Part shown: positions 43,569-54,323 of the stretch, one piece after another
How the letters are laid out: every line of letters starts with the position of its first letter
Numbering within the stretch: the first letter of the stretch is position 1
Assembly: GCF_000761545.1 (NCBI RefSeq)
Contig: NZ_JPMY01000046.1
Span: 1 to 64,000 of the forward strand
DNA length: 64,000 bases
Origin: Pseudomonas sp. ML96
GTDB taxonomy: Bacteria > Pseudomonadota > Gammaproteobacteria > Pseudomonadales > Pseudomonadaceae
Reading direction: 5' to 3'
Made by a program: the position numbers and the translations under genes
Notes under the pieces: generated by a model
What the model was told of the DNA's origin: nothing
The model's database searches: none
What the model saw: the letters and a program-made list of their open reading frames with translations, nothing else

Positions 43569-44672
43569 TTACAGACGCATTGGCATGACGACGTAGGAAG
43601 AGTCGTCGTTGTCGGCTTCCTGCACCAGGGCGCTGCTGTTGGCGTCGGACAGAATCAGACGCACCTGCTCGGTGGTCATCACTCCCAGTACGTCGAGCAG
43701 GTAGCTGACGTTGAAACCAATCTCCAGTGAGCTGCCGTTGTAGTCGACGGCCACTTCTTCTTCGGCCTCTTCCTGCTCCGGGTTGTTGGCCTGGATCTTC
43801 AGTTGGCCGCTGGCCAGCTGCAGGCGAATGCCGCGGTACTTCTCGTTGGACAGGATCGCGGTACGACTGAAGGCTTCGCGCAGGGCCTGGCGATCGCCAA
43901 CCACCAGCTTGTCGCCGCCGCGCGGCAGCACGCGCTCATAGTCCGGGAACTTGCCGTCGACCAGCTTGGAGGTGAAGGTGAACTCGCCGGTGGTGGCGCG
44001 AATGTGGTTCGCCCCCAGCACGATGGCCACTTCGCCGTCCTGCTCGGTGAGCAGACGGGCCAGTTCGAGAATACCTTTGCGCGGCACGATCACCTGGTGC
44101 TTCTCGGTGTGCTCGATCGACGCCTGCATGGCGCACATGGCCAGGCGGTGACCGTCGGTAGCGACGGCGCGCAGTACGCCGGTCTGCACTTCGATCAGCA
44201 TGCCGTTGAGGTAGTAGCGCACGTCCTGCTGGGCCATGGCGAAACTGGTGCGGTCGATCAGGCGACGCAGCTTGCTCTGCACCAGATTGAAGGTCAGCGA
44301 ACCCGGGCCTTCCTCGACAGTGGGGAAGTCGTTGGCTGGCAGGGTGGACAGAGTGAAGCGGCTGCGACCGGCCTTGACCACCAGCTTCTGCTCGTCGACA
44401 CGAATGTCGATCAGCGCATCGCTCGGCAGGCTCTTGCAGATGTCCATCAGCTTGCGCGCCGGCACGGTGATCTCGCCCGGCTCGGCGCTATCTTCCAGCG
44501 TCACCCGACCGACCAGCTCGACTTCCAGGTCGGTACCGGTCAGCGACAGCTGCTGGCCTTCGACGACCAGCAACACGTTCGACAGGACCGGCAAGGTCTG
44601 GCGGCGTTCGACGACGCCGGCGACCAGTTGCAGGGGTTTCAACAGGGCTTCGCGTTGAATAGTGAAATGCAT
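43569..44672 (-). CDS. dnaN: DNA polymerase III beta sliding clamp
   Basis: A 367-residue processivity clamp made of three similar domains. It starts MHFTIQREALLKPLQLVAGV and ends in the peptide SSYVVMPMRL, the conserved C-terminus that lines the partner-binding pocket. Conserved VERRQTLPVLSNVLLVVEG, LPANDFPTVEEG and PDYERVLPRGGDK are present. It lies 30 bases after dnaA and 11 bases before recF on the same strand. Confidence 0.98.
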   Translation of the reverse strand: MHFTIQREALLKPLQLVAGVVERRQTLPVLSNVLLVVEGQQLSLTGTDLEVELVGRVTLEDSAEPGEITVPARKLMDICKSLPSDALIDIRVDEQKLVVKAGRSRFTLSTLPANDFPTVEEGPGSLTFNLVQSKLRRLIDRTSFAMAQQDVRYYLNGMLIEVQTGVLRAVATDGHRLAMCAMQASIEHTEKHQVIVPRKGILELARLLTEQDGEVAIVLGANHIRATTGEFTFTSKLVDGKFPDYERVLPRGGDKLVVGDRQALREAFSRTAILSNEKYRGIRLQLASGQLKIQANNPEQEEAEEEVAVDYNGSSLEIGFNVSYLLDVLGVMTTEQVRLILSDANSSALVQEADNDDSSYVVMPMRL

Positions 44673-44702
44673 GGTCTCGTCCCTTGCCTTGTGGGCTGCG
44701 TA

Positions 44703-46154
44703 TCAGGTGGTCAGGGTGCGCAGCAGGTTCTTGTAGTCCTCGCGGATGTCCGCGTCGGCTTCCCGCAGTTCAGCAATCTTACGACAGGCGTGCAGCACTG
44801 TGGTGTGGTCTCTTCCGCCAAAAGCATCGCCGATTTCCGGCAGGCTGTGGTTGGTCAGTTCCTTGGACAGGGCCATGGCAACCTGACGTGGCCGCGCCAC
44901 CGAACGGGAGCGCCGTTTGGAGAGCAGATCGGAAATCTTGATCTTGTAGTACTCGGCCACCGTGCGCTGGATATTGTCCACGCTGACCAGCTTGTCCTGC
45001 AGGGCGAGCAAGTCTTTCAACGACTCGCGGATCAGCTCGATGCTGATCGGCTGGTTGGTGAAGTGCGAGTGAGCGATAACGCGCTTCAGCGCGCCCTCCA
45101 GCTCACGCACGTTGGAGCGGATGCGCTGGGCGATGAAGAAGGCGGCGTCGTGCGGCAGATCGACTTTGGTCTGCTCGGCCTTCTTCATCAGAATCGCAAC
45201 GCGGGTCTCCAGCTCCGGCGGCTCCACCGCTACCGTCAGGCCCCAGCCGAAGCGCGACTTCAGTCGCTCCTCGAGACCTTCGATCTCCTTGGGGTAGCGG
45301 TCGCTGGTGAGAATTACCTGCTGGCCACCTTCGAGCAGCGCGTTGAAGGTGTGGAAGAACTCCTCCTGGGAGCGCTCCTTCTTGGCGAAGAACTGGATAT
45401 CGTCGATCAGCAACGCATCGACCGAGCGATAGAAACGCTTGAACTCGTTGATCGCGTTGAGCTGCAGCGCCTTGACCATGTCCGCCACGAAACGCTCGGA
45501 ATGCAGGTACACCACTTTGGCGTTGGGGTTCTTCTTCAGCAGGTGGTTGCCCACCGCGTGCATCAGGTGGGTCTTACCCAGGCCGACGCCACCATAGAGG
45601 AACAGCGGGTTGTAACCGTGCTTGAGGTTGTCCGCCACCTGCCAGGCCGCGGCACGGGCCATCTGGTTGGACTTACCCTCGACGAAGTTCTCGAAGGTAA
45701 AGGTGCGGTTCAAGTAGCTGGTGTGCTTGAGCGCGCCTTCAACCTGAACGGTGCGTTCGGTCGGGCGACTGGCAGCCGGCGTCGGTGCCACCGCAAACAG
45801 ATCGCCAGTAGGCGGCTCGTCGACCACCGCGACCGGAGCAGGTGCGGGAGCGACAGGTGCAGCACTATTAATAGAAGGCGCTGGCGCAGCCATACGCGGA
45901 GCGGCACGCTGCTTACTACCGATCAGCAGCGAAAGTGCAGGGGCCAGGCCATTGGCACGCTCAGCGAGCAACTCGAGCAGGCGTACCATGTACTTCTCAT
46001 TGACCCAGTCGAGCACGAAGCGATTGGGCGCATAGACGCGTAGCTCGTCACCAGCCGACTCCACCTGCAGGGGGCGGATCCAGGTGTTGAATTGTTGAGC
46101 GGGCAACTCGTCGCGAAGCAGCTCCACACACTGCTGCCAAAGTTCTATGGACAC
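44703..46154 (-). CDS. dnaA: Chromosomal replication initiator protein DnaA
   Basis: A 483-residue initiator. Domain I (MSIELWQQCVELLRDELPAQ) is followed by a low-complexity Ala/Pro-rich domain II (about residues 88-140), the AAA+ domain III with Walker A GGVGLGKTHLMHAVGNHLL and Walker B LLIDDIQFFAKKERSQEEFF, and domain IV with the DnaA signature GGRDHTTVLHACRKI. It opens oriC at the boxes directly upstream. Transcription runs away from oriC through dnaN, recF and gyrB. Confidence 0.98.
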   Translation of the reverse strand: MSIELWQQCVELLRDELPAQQFNTWIRPLQVESAGDELRVYAPNRFVLDWVNEKYMVRLLELLAERANGLAPALSLLIGSKQRAAPRMAAPAPSINSAAPVAPAPAPVAVVDEPPTGDLFAVAPTPAASRPTERTVQVEGALKHTSYLNRTFTFENFVEGKSNQMARAAAWQVADNLKHGYNPLFLYGGVGLGKTHLMHAVGNHLLKKNPNAKVVYLHSERFVADMVKALQLNAINEFKRFYRSVDALLIDDIQFFAKKERSQEEFFHTFNALLEGGQQVILTSDRYPKEIEGLEERLKSRFGWGLTVAVEPPELETRVAILMKKAEQTKVDLPHDAAFFIAQRIRSNVRELEGALKRVIAHSHFTNQPISIELIRESLKDLLALQDKLVSVDNIQRTVAEYYKIKISDLLSKRRSRSVARPRQVAMALSKELTNHSLPEIGDAFGGRDHTTVLHACRKIAELREADADIREDYKNLLRTLTT

Positions 46155-46202
46155 TGATATCCCCTGGGATCGCTACGGTTTGCAAAGCTAAAAACAGCCC
46201 GC

Positions 46203-46231
46203 ATTGTAGCCCTCAAGGCTGATAGTTATCC
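46203..46231 (-). promoter_or_regulatory. Probable dnaA promoter overlapped by a DnaA box
   Basis: On the minus strand TACAAT (46208-46203) is a good -10. Seventeen bases upstream lies GGATAA (46231-46226), which is a poor -35 but is part of the perfect DnaA box 46226-46234. Binding of DnaA there would block the promoter, a simple basis for autoregulation. Confidence 0.5.
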
Positions 46232-46593
46232 ACACGAATGCGCGATTTCAGCTGAATAAAATCAACGATTTATTTATGTTTCCGCTCTTCCCGCCGAATC
46301 TGCGGAAAGCTGTGGATAAAGGTAACCATAAGTCCGTGGAAAAGCGGGGTGCAAAGCTATGGAGAAGTGTCCCTGTGGGTAAAACTGACTTTCCTGCACA
46401 GGTCATGCACCTGCTGCGAACACCCCATACACCCTTTGCGGACAAGCTTATCCTTCGCTGTAAGACAGGCAGAGCGTTGGCTGGAGTGGCTTTTCCACAG
46501 CCAGGTAGGGCACTAAATAAGAGCTACTAGAACAAGCTCTTAAAGATTTTCTTTCCTTTCATCTTTCTTTACTCATTCCCGACTGGTTGGAAA

Positions 46594-46622
46594 TTGACCT
46601 GGCGTCTCGGTTTCACTAGAAT
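46594..46622 (+). promoter_or_regulatory. Sigma70 promoter of rpmH
   Basis: TTGACC (46594-46599) and TAGAAT (46617-46622) are separated by exactly 17 bases. It drives rpmH-rnpA-yidD-yidC. Confidence 0.85.
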
Positions 46623-46640
46623 CGCCGGTCTCTTTAAACG

Positions 46641-46667
46641 GGGTCCATCCAGGTCCCGTATGGACCC
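46641..46667 (+). other. Leader hairpin of rpmH mRNA
   Basis: GGGTCCAT (46641-46648) pairs with ATGGACCC (46660-46667) in the short 5' leader, ending 15 bases before the rpmH start and close to its ribosome site AGGTAGA. It could modulate rpmH translation. Confidence 0.5.
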
Positions 46668-46682
46668 ACCAGGTAGATCGCC

Positions 46683-46817
46683 ATGAAACGTACTTTCCAA
46701 CCCAGCACCCTCAAGCGCGCTCGCGTCCACGGCTTCCGTGCCCGTATGGCCACCAAGAACGGCCGCGCCGTTCTGTCCCGCCGTCGTGCCAAAGGCCGCA
46801 AGCGTCTGACCGTCTGA
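46683..46817 (+). CDS. rpmH: 50S ribosomal protein L34
   Basis: A 44-residue basic protein, MKRTFQPSTLKRARVHGFRA followed by RMATKNGRAVLSRRRAKGRK and RLTV. The sequence is the canonical L34. It lies between oriC and rnpA, 13 bases upstream of the latter. Confidence 0.98.
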   Translation: MKRTFQPSTLKRARVHGFRARMATKNGRAVLSRRRAKGRKRLTV

Positions 46818-46830
46818 TAATCCGGAACGG

Positions 46831-47226
46831 ATGGTGAGTCGAGACTTCAGTCGGGAAAAGCGTCTGCTAACTCCCCGGCACTTCAAAGCGGTATTTGACT
46901 CACCCAGCGGCAAGGCTCCAGGCAAGAACGTCCTGCTCCTCGCTCGCGCCAACGATCTAGACCATCCCCGCCTGGGGCTGGTGATCGGCAAGAAAAGCGT
47001 CAAGCTCTCCGTCGAACGCAACAGACTCAAGCGCGTGATCCGGGATTCGTTCCGGCTCAACCAGGAGTCGCTCGGCGGTCTGGACATTGTCGTGGTGGCC
47101 CGCAAAGGGTTAGGCGATCTGGACAACCCGGAACTGCATCAGCAGTTCGGCAAACTCTGGAAGCGCCTGGCCCGACAGCGCCAAGATGCCGCCCCTCCCG
47201 GGGTAAGCGACAGCTCCCATGCGTAA
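46831..47226 (+). CDS. rnpA: Ribonuclease P protein component
   Basis: A 131-residue basic protein that binds the M1 RNA for 5' maturation of tRNAs. The RNR motif is in KLSVERNRLKRVIRDSFRLN, preceded by RLGLVIGKKSVK and followed by DIVVVARKGLGDL. The C-terminus (RQDAAPPGVSDSSHA) is variable. It overlaps yidD by 8 bases. Confidence 0.97.
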   Translation: MVSRDFSREKRLLTPRHFKAVFDSPSGKAPGKNVLLLARANDLDHPRLGLVIGKKSVKLSVERNRLKRVIRDSFRLNQESLGGLDIVVVARKGLGDLDNPELHQQFGKLWKRLARQRQDAAPPGVSDSSHA

Positions 47227-47455
47227 ACTGGCCATCCTACCGATCCAGTTCTACCGCTACGCCATCAGCCCCTTGATGGCCAATCACTGTCGCTTCTATC
47301 CCAGCTGCTCCTGCTACACGCAACAGGCCATTGAAACCCATGGCGTGCTGCGTGGTGGCTGGCTCGGCATTCGCCGCCTGAGCCGCTGCCATCCTTGGAA
47401 TCCCGGTGGTTACGATCCGGTTCCAGCTCCTTCCTCCCCTTCGATGACCGAGTAA
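47219..47455 (+). CDS. yidD: Membrane protein insertion efficiency factor YidD
   Basis: A 78-residue membrane-associated protein with the three Cys pattern CRFYPSCSCYTQQAIETHG and GGWLGIRRLSRCHPWNPGGYDPVP. It assists YidC-dependent insertion. It lies between rnpA (8-base overlap) and yidC, which begins 4 bases later. Confidence 0.96.
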   Translation: MRKLAILPIQFYRYAISPLMANHCRFYPSCSCYTQQAIETHGVLRGGWLGIRRLSRCHPWNPGGYDPVPAPSSPSMTE

Positions 47456-47458
47456 TCC

Positions 47459-49129
47459 ATGGACATCCAACGCTCGATCCTGCTCGTCGCCCTGGCCATC
47501 GTGTCGTACCTGATGGTTCTGCAGTGGAACGAGGACTACGGCCAAGCCGCTATCCCGGCTACCGCCAGTGCCACCGTGGGCGGCAAACCTGCCGCGACCC
47601 TGCCGGACACTCCGGCCAGCAACAGCGCCGATGACGTGCCGACCGCCAATGGCGAAGCCAATCCGCAGCTGGCTGCACCGGCTGCCGTCAGCGACGAGCT
47701 GGTCCGTATCAAGACCGATGTGCTCGATGTGGCCATCGATCCGCGTGGTGGTGACATCGTGCAGCTGACCCTGCCGAAGTATCCGCGCCGTCAGGATCGC
47801 CCGGATGTTCCGTTCCAGCTGTTCGATAACGGTGGCGAGCGTACCTACCTGGCGCAGAGCGGCCTGATCGGCAGCAACGCACCGGACAAGTCCAGCGGCC
47901 GTGCCCTGTGGAACAGCGACCAGCGCAGCTACGAGCTGGCCGATGGCCAGGACCAGCTGGTGGTCGAGCTGAAGTACAGCGAAGCCGGGGTCAACTACGT
48001 CAAGCGCTTCACCCTCAAGCGTGGTCAGTACGACCTGGGCGTGACCTACAAGATTGACAACCAGAGCGGCCAGGCCTGGAGTGGTAACTTCTACGCCCAG
48101 CTCAAGCGCGACAACAGCGCCGATCCTTCGTCGACCACCGCTACCGGCACCGCCACCTACCTGGGCGCCGCGCTATGGACCGCCGAAGAGCCTTACAAAA
48201 AGGTGAAGATGGGTGACATGGACGAGAAGAGCCTGCGCGAGACCGTGCAGGGAGGCTGGGTCGCCTGGCTGCAACACTACTTCGTCACCGCCTGGGTTGC
48301 CGACAAGAACGACAGCAACAGCGTGCAGACCCGCAAGGACAGCCAAGGCAACTACATCATCGGCTTCACCGGCCCGCAGCTGAGCGTCGCCGCCGGCGCC
48401 AGCGCCGAGACCGGTGCCGTGCTGTATGCCGGTCCGAAGATCCAGGATCACCTCAAGGCGCTGTCCCCGGGCCTGGAGCTGACCGTCGACTACGGCATCC
48501 TGTGGTTCATCGCCCAGCCGATCTTCTGGCTGCTGCAACATATCCACAGCCTGCTGGGTAACTGGGGCTGGTCGATCATCGCCCTGACCATCATCATCAA
48601 ACTGGCCTTCTTCCCGCTCTCCGCCGCCAGCTACAAGTCCATGGCCCGCATGCGCGCCGTGTCGCCGAAGCTGCAGGCGCTGAAGGAACAACATGGCGAC
48701 GATCGCCAGAAGATGTCCCAGGCGATGATGGAGCTGTACAAGAAGGAGAAGATCAACCCGCTCGGCGGCTGCCTGCCTATCCTGGTACAGATGCCGGTCT
48801 TCCTGGCCCTCTACTGGGTGCTGCTGGAAAGCGTCGAGATGCGCCAGGCCCCGTGGCTGGGCTGGATCACCGACCTGTCGATCAAGGATCCGTTCTTCAT
48901 CCTGCCGATCATCATGGGCGCCACCATGTTCATCCAGCAGCGCCTCAACCCGACGCCGCCGGACCCCATGCAGGCCAAGGTGATGAAGCTGATGCCGATC
49001 ATCTTCACTTTCTTCTTCCTCTGGTTCCCGGCGGGTCTGGTGCTGTACTGGGTGGTCAACAACGTCCTGTCCATCGCCCAGCAGTGGTACATTACCCGCA
49101 AGATCGAGGCCGCGACGGCGAAAGCCTGA
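47459..49129 (+). CDS. yidC: Membrane protein insertase YidC
   Basis: A 556-residue inner-membrane insertase. An N-terminal anchor (SILLVALAIVSYLMVLQWNE) precedes a large periplasmic beta-sandwich domain (about residues 60-340). The five-helix core follows: LLGNWGWSIIALTIIIKLAF, SPKLQALKEQHGDDRQKMSQ, NPLGGCLPILVQMPVFLALY and a hydrophilic groove region. The Lys-rich start of the core and the KMMQ-type tail are typical. It is followed by a terminator. Confidence 0.97.
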   Translation: MDIQRSILLVALAIVSYLMVLQWNEDYGQAAIPATASATVGGKPAATLPDTPASNSADDVPTANGEANPQLAAPAAVSDELVRIKTDVLDVAIDPRGGDIVQLTLPKYPRRQDRPDVPFQLFDNGGERTYLAQSGLIGSNAPDKSSGRALWNSDQRSYELADGQDQLVVELKYSEAGVNYVKRFTLKRGQYDLGVTYKIDNQSGQAWSGNFYAQLKRDNSADPSSTTATGTATYLGAALWTAEEPYKKVKMGDMDEKSLRETVQGGWVAWLQHYFVTAWVADKNDSNSVQTRKDSQGNYIIGFTGPQLSVAAGASAETGAVLYAGPKIQDHLKALSPGLELTVDYGILWFIAQPIFWLLQHIHSLLGNWGWSIIALTIIIKLAFFPLSAASYKSMARMRAVSPKLQALKEQHGDDRQKMSQAMMELYKKEKINPLGGCLPILVQMPVFLALYWVLLESVEMRQAPWLGWITDLSIKDPFFILPIIMGATMFIQQRLNPTPPDPMQAKVMKLMPIIFTFFFLWFPAGLVLYWVVNNVLSIAQQWYITRKIEAATAKA

Positions 49130-49149
49130 GTCCGCTGAAGCTGCACAAG

Positions 49150-49172
49150 ACGCCCCCTCGTGGGGCGTTTTG
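49150..49172 (+). terminator. Intrinsic terminator after yidC
   Basis: ACGCCCC (49150-49156) pairs with GGGGCGT (49162-49168), loop CTCGT, followed by TTTGC. It separates yidC from mnmE. Confidence 0.75.
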
Positions 49173-49207
49173 CTATCCGCAAGATATCCACAGTCGAGAA
49201 ACCGATC

Positions 49208-50575
49208 ATGTCCACCGTTCGCGAAACCATCGCCGCCGTCGCCACCGCCCAGGGTCGCGGGGGCGTCGGCATCGTGCGCGTCTCCGGGCCACAGGCGCGC
49301 CCCATCGCCATCACCCTGGCCGGGCTGGAGCCCAAGCCGCGGCATGCCCACTACGGCCCCTGGCACGACGACGATGGCGAGGTGATCGATCAGGGCCTGC
49401 TGCTGTTCTTCCCCGGCCCAAATTCCTTCACTGGTGAAGACGTGCTGGAACTGCAGGGCCATGGCGGCCCGGTGGTGCTCGACATGCTCCTGCAGCGCTG
49501 CCTGCAGCTCGGCGCCCGCCAGGCCAGGCCGGGTGAGTTCAGTGAGCGTGCCTTCCTCAACGACAAGCTCGATCTGGCTCAGGCCGAGGCTATCGCCGAC
49601 CTGATCGAAGCCAGCTCGGCCCAGGCCGCGCGCAATGCCCTGCGTTCGCTACAGGGCGAGTTCTCGCGCCGCGTGCATGAGCTGACCGAGCGCCTGATCC
49701 AGCTGCGCATCTATGTCGAAGCCGCCATCGACTTCCCCGAAGAGGAAATCGACTTCCTCGCCGATGGCCATGTGTTGAGTCAGCTCGATGGCGTACGCGA
49801 GTACTTATCCACAGTACTGCGCGAGGCCGGCCAGGGCGCCCTGCTGCGTGACGGCATGAACGTGGTGATCGCCGGCCGCCCCAATGCCGGCAAATCCAGC
49901 CTGCTCAATGCCCTGGCCGGGCGCGAGGCGGCGATCGTCACCGATGTCGCCGGCACCACCCGCGATGTACTGCGCGAACATATCCACATTGATGGCATGC
50001 CACTGCACGTGGTGGATACCGCCGGACTGCGCGATACCGACGACCAGGTCGAGCGCATCGGCGTGGAACGTGCGCTCAAGGCCATCGGCGAGGCTGACCG
50101 TGTGCTGCTGGTAGTCGACGCCACCGCACCGGAAGCTGCCGATCCTTTCGCCCTGTGGCCGGAGTTCCTCGACGCCAAGCCCGATCCGGCGCGCGTCACC
50201 CTGATCCGCAACAAGGCCGACCTGTCCGGCGAAGCGGTGCTGCTGGACACCTGTGAGGATGGCCACGTGACTATCGCGCTCTCCGCCAAATCGACTCAGG
50301 GCCTGGACCTGCTGCGCGAGCACCTCAAGGCCTGCATGGGCTTCGAACAGACTGCCGAGAGCGGCTTCAGCGCTCGTCGTCGTCACCTGGAAGCACTGCG
50401 CCAGGCTCAGGCCAGTCTGGAGCATGGGCGCAACCAGCTGACCCTGATGGGTGCCGGCGAGCTGCTGGCCGAAGACCTGCGCCTGGCTCAGCAGGCCCTC
50501 GGCGAGATCACCGGCGCGTTCAGTTCGGATGACCTGCTGGGACGCATTTTCTCCAGTTTCTGCATCGGCAAGTGA
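49208..50575 (+). CDS. mnmE: tRNA modification GTPase MnmE
   Basis: A 455-residue GTPase working with MnmG to modify U34 of certain tRNAs (cmnm5U). N-terminal tetrahydrofolate-binding domain (TIAAVATAQGRGGVGIVRVS), helical domain and inserted G domain: G1 GRPNAGKSSLLNAL, G2 DVAGTTRD, G3 DTAG, G4 NKAD. The C-terminal CIGK motif is present (SFCIGK). The coding region contains a perfect DnaA box at 49805-49813. The start at 49208 gives the standard length. Confidence 0.97.
   Translation: MSTVRETIAAVATAQGRGGVGIVRVSGPQARPIAITLAGLEPKPRHAHYGPWHDDDGEVIDQGLLLFFPGPNSFTGEDVLELQGHGGPVVLDMLLQRCLQLGARQARPGEFSERAFLNDKLDLAQAEAIADLIEASSAQAARNALRSLQGEFSRRVHELTERLIQLRIYVEAAIDFPEEEIDFLADGHVLSQLDGVREYLSTVLREAGQGALLRDGMNVVIAGRPNAGKSSLLNALAGREAAIVTDVAGTTRDVLREHIHIDGMPLHVVDTAGLRDTDDQVERIGVERALKAIGEADRVLLVVDATAPEAADPFALWPEFLDAKPDPARVTLIRNKADLSGEAVLLDTCEDGHVTIALSAKSTQGLDLLREHLKACMGFEQTAESGFSARRRHLEALRQAQASLEHGRNQLTLMGAGELLAEDLRLAQQALGEITGAFSSDDLLGRIFSSFCIGK
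49805..49813 (+). other. Perfect DnaA box inside mnmE
   Basis: TTATCCACA, within codons for the YLST segment, 3.3 kb from oriC. Confidence 0.7.
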
Positions 50576-50974
50576 TCCTGAACCCTGTGGAAAACCCGGC
50601 CTGAACCCAGTCGATAAGCCTGGTCATAACTCGTTGAAAAACTGCCCTGTGTATAAGATGCATTTTAATCCACAGGAGTTATCCAGCTTGCCCAGCGGTT
50701 AGGGCCAGGAATGGCACAGCCTTATACATCGCTGCAGGCCTATCAGGATAAGGGCTACAGCGATCTATCCACAGAAAAGGCGTTGCTAAGGAATAAACAT
50801 AAAAAATAAGCTTTATAAAATTTCTCTCTTTTATTCTCTATTTTCCTAAAAGCTCACCGGCTGGCTATTTTTTGTCCAGAAGGCTTCATTCGGTGAGGGC
50901 AACTCCCTATACTTGCCACCCTTTCCCGCTTTCCAATCAAAAGCCCCCTTTCTCAACAGGCATCGAGGTGCGTG
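50576..50974. other. A+T-rich intergenic region upstream of mnmG, origin-like
   Basis: This 399-base gap is the second largest without a gene. It has GTTATCCAG (50679-50687) and CTATCCACA (50765-50773, one mismatch to the DnaA box), followed by a markedly A+T-rich run from about 50788 to 50850 (GGAATAAACATAAAAAATAA onward), unlike anything else in the window. Such a run could serve as an unwinding element or as a strong promoter UP-element for mnmG. I see no open reading frame with coding character. Confidence 0.6.
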
Positions 50975-52866
<1,892 letters not shown>

Positions 52867-52867
<1 letters not shown>

Positions 52868-53514
52868 TGTCCGTGGTCACCCAACGCCATGCCGATGAAC
52901 TCGCGCAGGGCGCGCAGACGCTTGGCGTAACGCTCACTGCCCAGCAGCACGAACAGCTGCTCGGCTATCTGGCCCTGCTGATCAAGTGGAACAAGGCCTA
53001 CAACCTGACCGCCGTGCGCAATCCGGACGAGATGGTCTCGCGCCATCTGCTCGACAGCCTCAGCGTCGTGCCCTTCGTCGCCCAGCATGGCGACAACTGG
53101 CTGGACGTCGGCAGTGGCGGCGGCATGCCCGGCATCCCGCTGGCCATCCTGTTCCCCGAGCGCCGCTTCACCCTGCTCGACTCCAATGGCAAGAAGACCC
53201 GCTTCCTCACCCAGGTGAAGCTGGAGCTCAAGCTGGCCAACCTGGAAGTTGTCCACAGCCGGGTCGAGGAGTTCCAGCCGCAGCAGCCGTTCACCGGCAT
53301 CTGCTCGCGAGCCTTCAGTTCGCTGGAAGACTTCAGCAACTGGACCCGCCATCTCGGTGACGCCGACACCCACTGGCTGGCGATGAAGGGCGTGCAGCCC
53401 GACGACGAGCTGCAGGCGCTGCCGGCGGACTTCCGTCTGCAAAGCTGCGATGTGCTCAAGGTTCCCGGTTGCCAAGGCCAGCGCCATCTGTTGATACTGC
53501 GTCGCTCGGTCTAG
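52867..53514 (+). CDS. rsmG: 16S rRNA (guanine-527-N7) methyltransferase
   Basis: A 215-residue SAM-dependent enzyme methylating G527 of 16S rRNA. Motifs include the N-terminal LLGYLALLIKWNKAYNLTAV, SAM motif I WLDVGSGGGMPGIPLAILF, SNGKKTRFL and the ICSRAFSSLEDF region. It overlaps mnmG by one base and precedes parA. Confidence 0.96.
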
Positions 53515-53526
53515 GGGGAAGCCAAG

Positions 53527-54315
53527 ATGGCCAAGGTATTCGCGATCGCCAATCAGAAAGGCGGGGTCGGCAAGACCACCACCTGCATCAACCTGGCCGC
53601 CTCGCTGGTCGCCACCAAGCGCCGCGTGCTGTTGATCGACCTCGATCCACAGGGCAACGCCACCATGGGCAGTGGTGTGGATAAGCAGACCCTGGAGCAC
53701 TCCATCTACGACGTGCTGATCGGCGAGAGCACCGTCGGTGAGGCCATGCAGTTCTCCGAGCACGGCGGCTACCAGCTGCTGCCGGCCAACCGCGACCTGA
53801 CCGCCGCGGAAGTCGCGCTGCTCGAGATGAAGATGAAGGAGAGCCGCCTGCGCTATGCCCTGGCGCCGATCCGCGAGAACTACGACTACATCCTCATCGA
53901 CTGCCCGCCAGCGCTGTCCATGCTCACGGTCAACGCCCTGGTCGCCGCCGATGGCGTGATCATCCCCATGCAGTGCGAGTACTACGCACTGGAAGGCCTG
54001 AGCGACCTGATGAACAGCATCCAGCGCATCGGCTCGCTGCTCAACCCGAGCCTGAAGATCGAAGGCCTGCTGCGTACCATGTACGACCCGCGCATCAGCC
54101 TGACCAACGATGTCAGCGCCCAGCTCAAGGAACACTTCGGCGATCAGCTGTACGACGCCGTGATCCCGCGCAATGTGCGCCTGGCTGAGGCGCCCAGCTT
54201 CGGCATGCCGGCGCTGGCCTATGACAAGCAATCCCGCGGCGCCATCGCCTACCTCGCCCTGGCCGGCGAACTGGTGCGCCGCCAGCGCTCTGCCGCGAAA
54301 ACCGCAACCGCATAA
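53527..54315 (+). CDS. parA: Chromosome-partitioning ATPase ParA (Soj)
   Basis: A 262-residue deviant Walker ATPase. Motif A is KGGVGKTTTCINLAASL with the signature Lys (K-G-G-V-G-K-T), Walker A' is LLIDLDPQGNATMG and motif B is DYILIDCPPALS. It drives segregation of the ParB-parS complex; parS sites are at 42491 and 43121. A perfect DnaA box lies in its coding region at 53676-53684. parB starts 8 bases downstream. Confidence 0.97.
   Translation: MAKVFAIANQKGGVGKTTTCINLAASLVATKRRVLLIDLDPQGNATMGSGVDKQTLEHSIYDVLIGESTVGEAMQFSEHGGYQLLPANRDLTAAEVALLEMKMKESRLRYALAPIRENYDYILIDCPPALSMLTVNALVAADGVIIPMQCEYYALEGLSDLMNSIQRIGSLLNPSLKIEGLLRTMYDPRISLTNDVSAQLKEHFGDQLYDAVIPRNVRLAEAPSFGMPALAYDKQSRGAIAYLALAGELVRRQRSAAKTATA
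53676..53684 (-). other. Perfect DnaA box inside parA
   Basis: TGTGGATAA, the complement of TTATCCACA, about 7.2 kb from oriC. Confidence 0.65.
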
Positions 54316-54323
54316 GGAATCCC

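Larger units (their letters stand above)
46155..46682. other. oriC: Chromosomal replication origin oriC
   Basis: A 528-base gene-free region between divergent dnaA and rpmH. DnaA boxes seen: TTATCCACA at 46226-46234 (perfect, +), TGTGGATAA at 46311-46319 (perfect, -), TGTGGGTAA at 46374-46382 (one mismatch, -) and TTTTCCACA at 46491-46499 (one mismatch, +). A+T-rich stretches that could unwind lie at 46252-46282 (GAATAAAATCAACGATTTAT onward) and 46540-46573. This is the position of oriC in Pseudomonas. Box orientation is mixed. Confidence 0.92.

Noticed and set aside
43803..46043. A 746-codon plus-strand frame opposite dnaN and dnaA
   Set aside because: Antisense shadow with no start context or domain; crosses the junction of two certain genes.
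46448..46456. TTATCCTTC as a further DnaA box in oriC
   Set aside because: Differs from the consensus in the last three positions, including key contacts.
49184..49192. ATATCCACA sequences in yidC, before mnmE and in mnmE as DnaA boxes
   Set aside because: Each has a mismatch at the first position and may be chance; only exact matches were counted.
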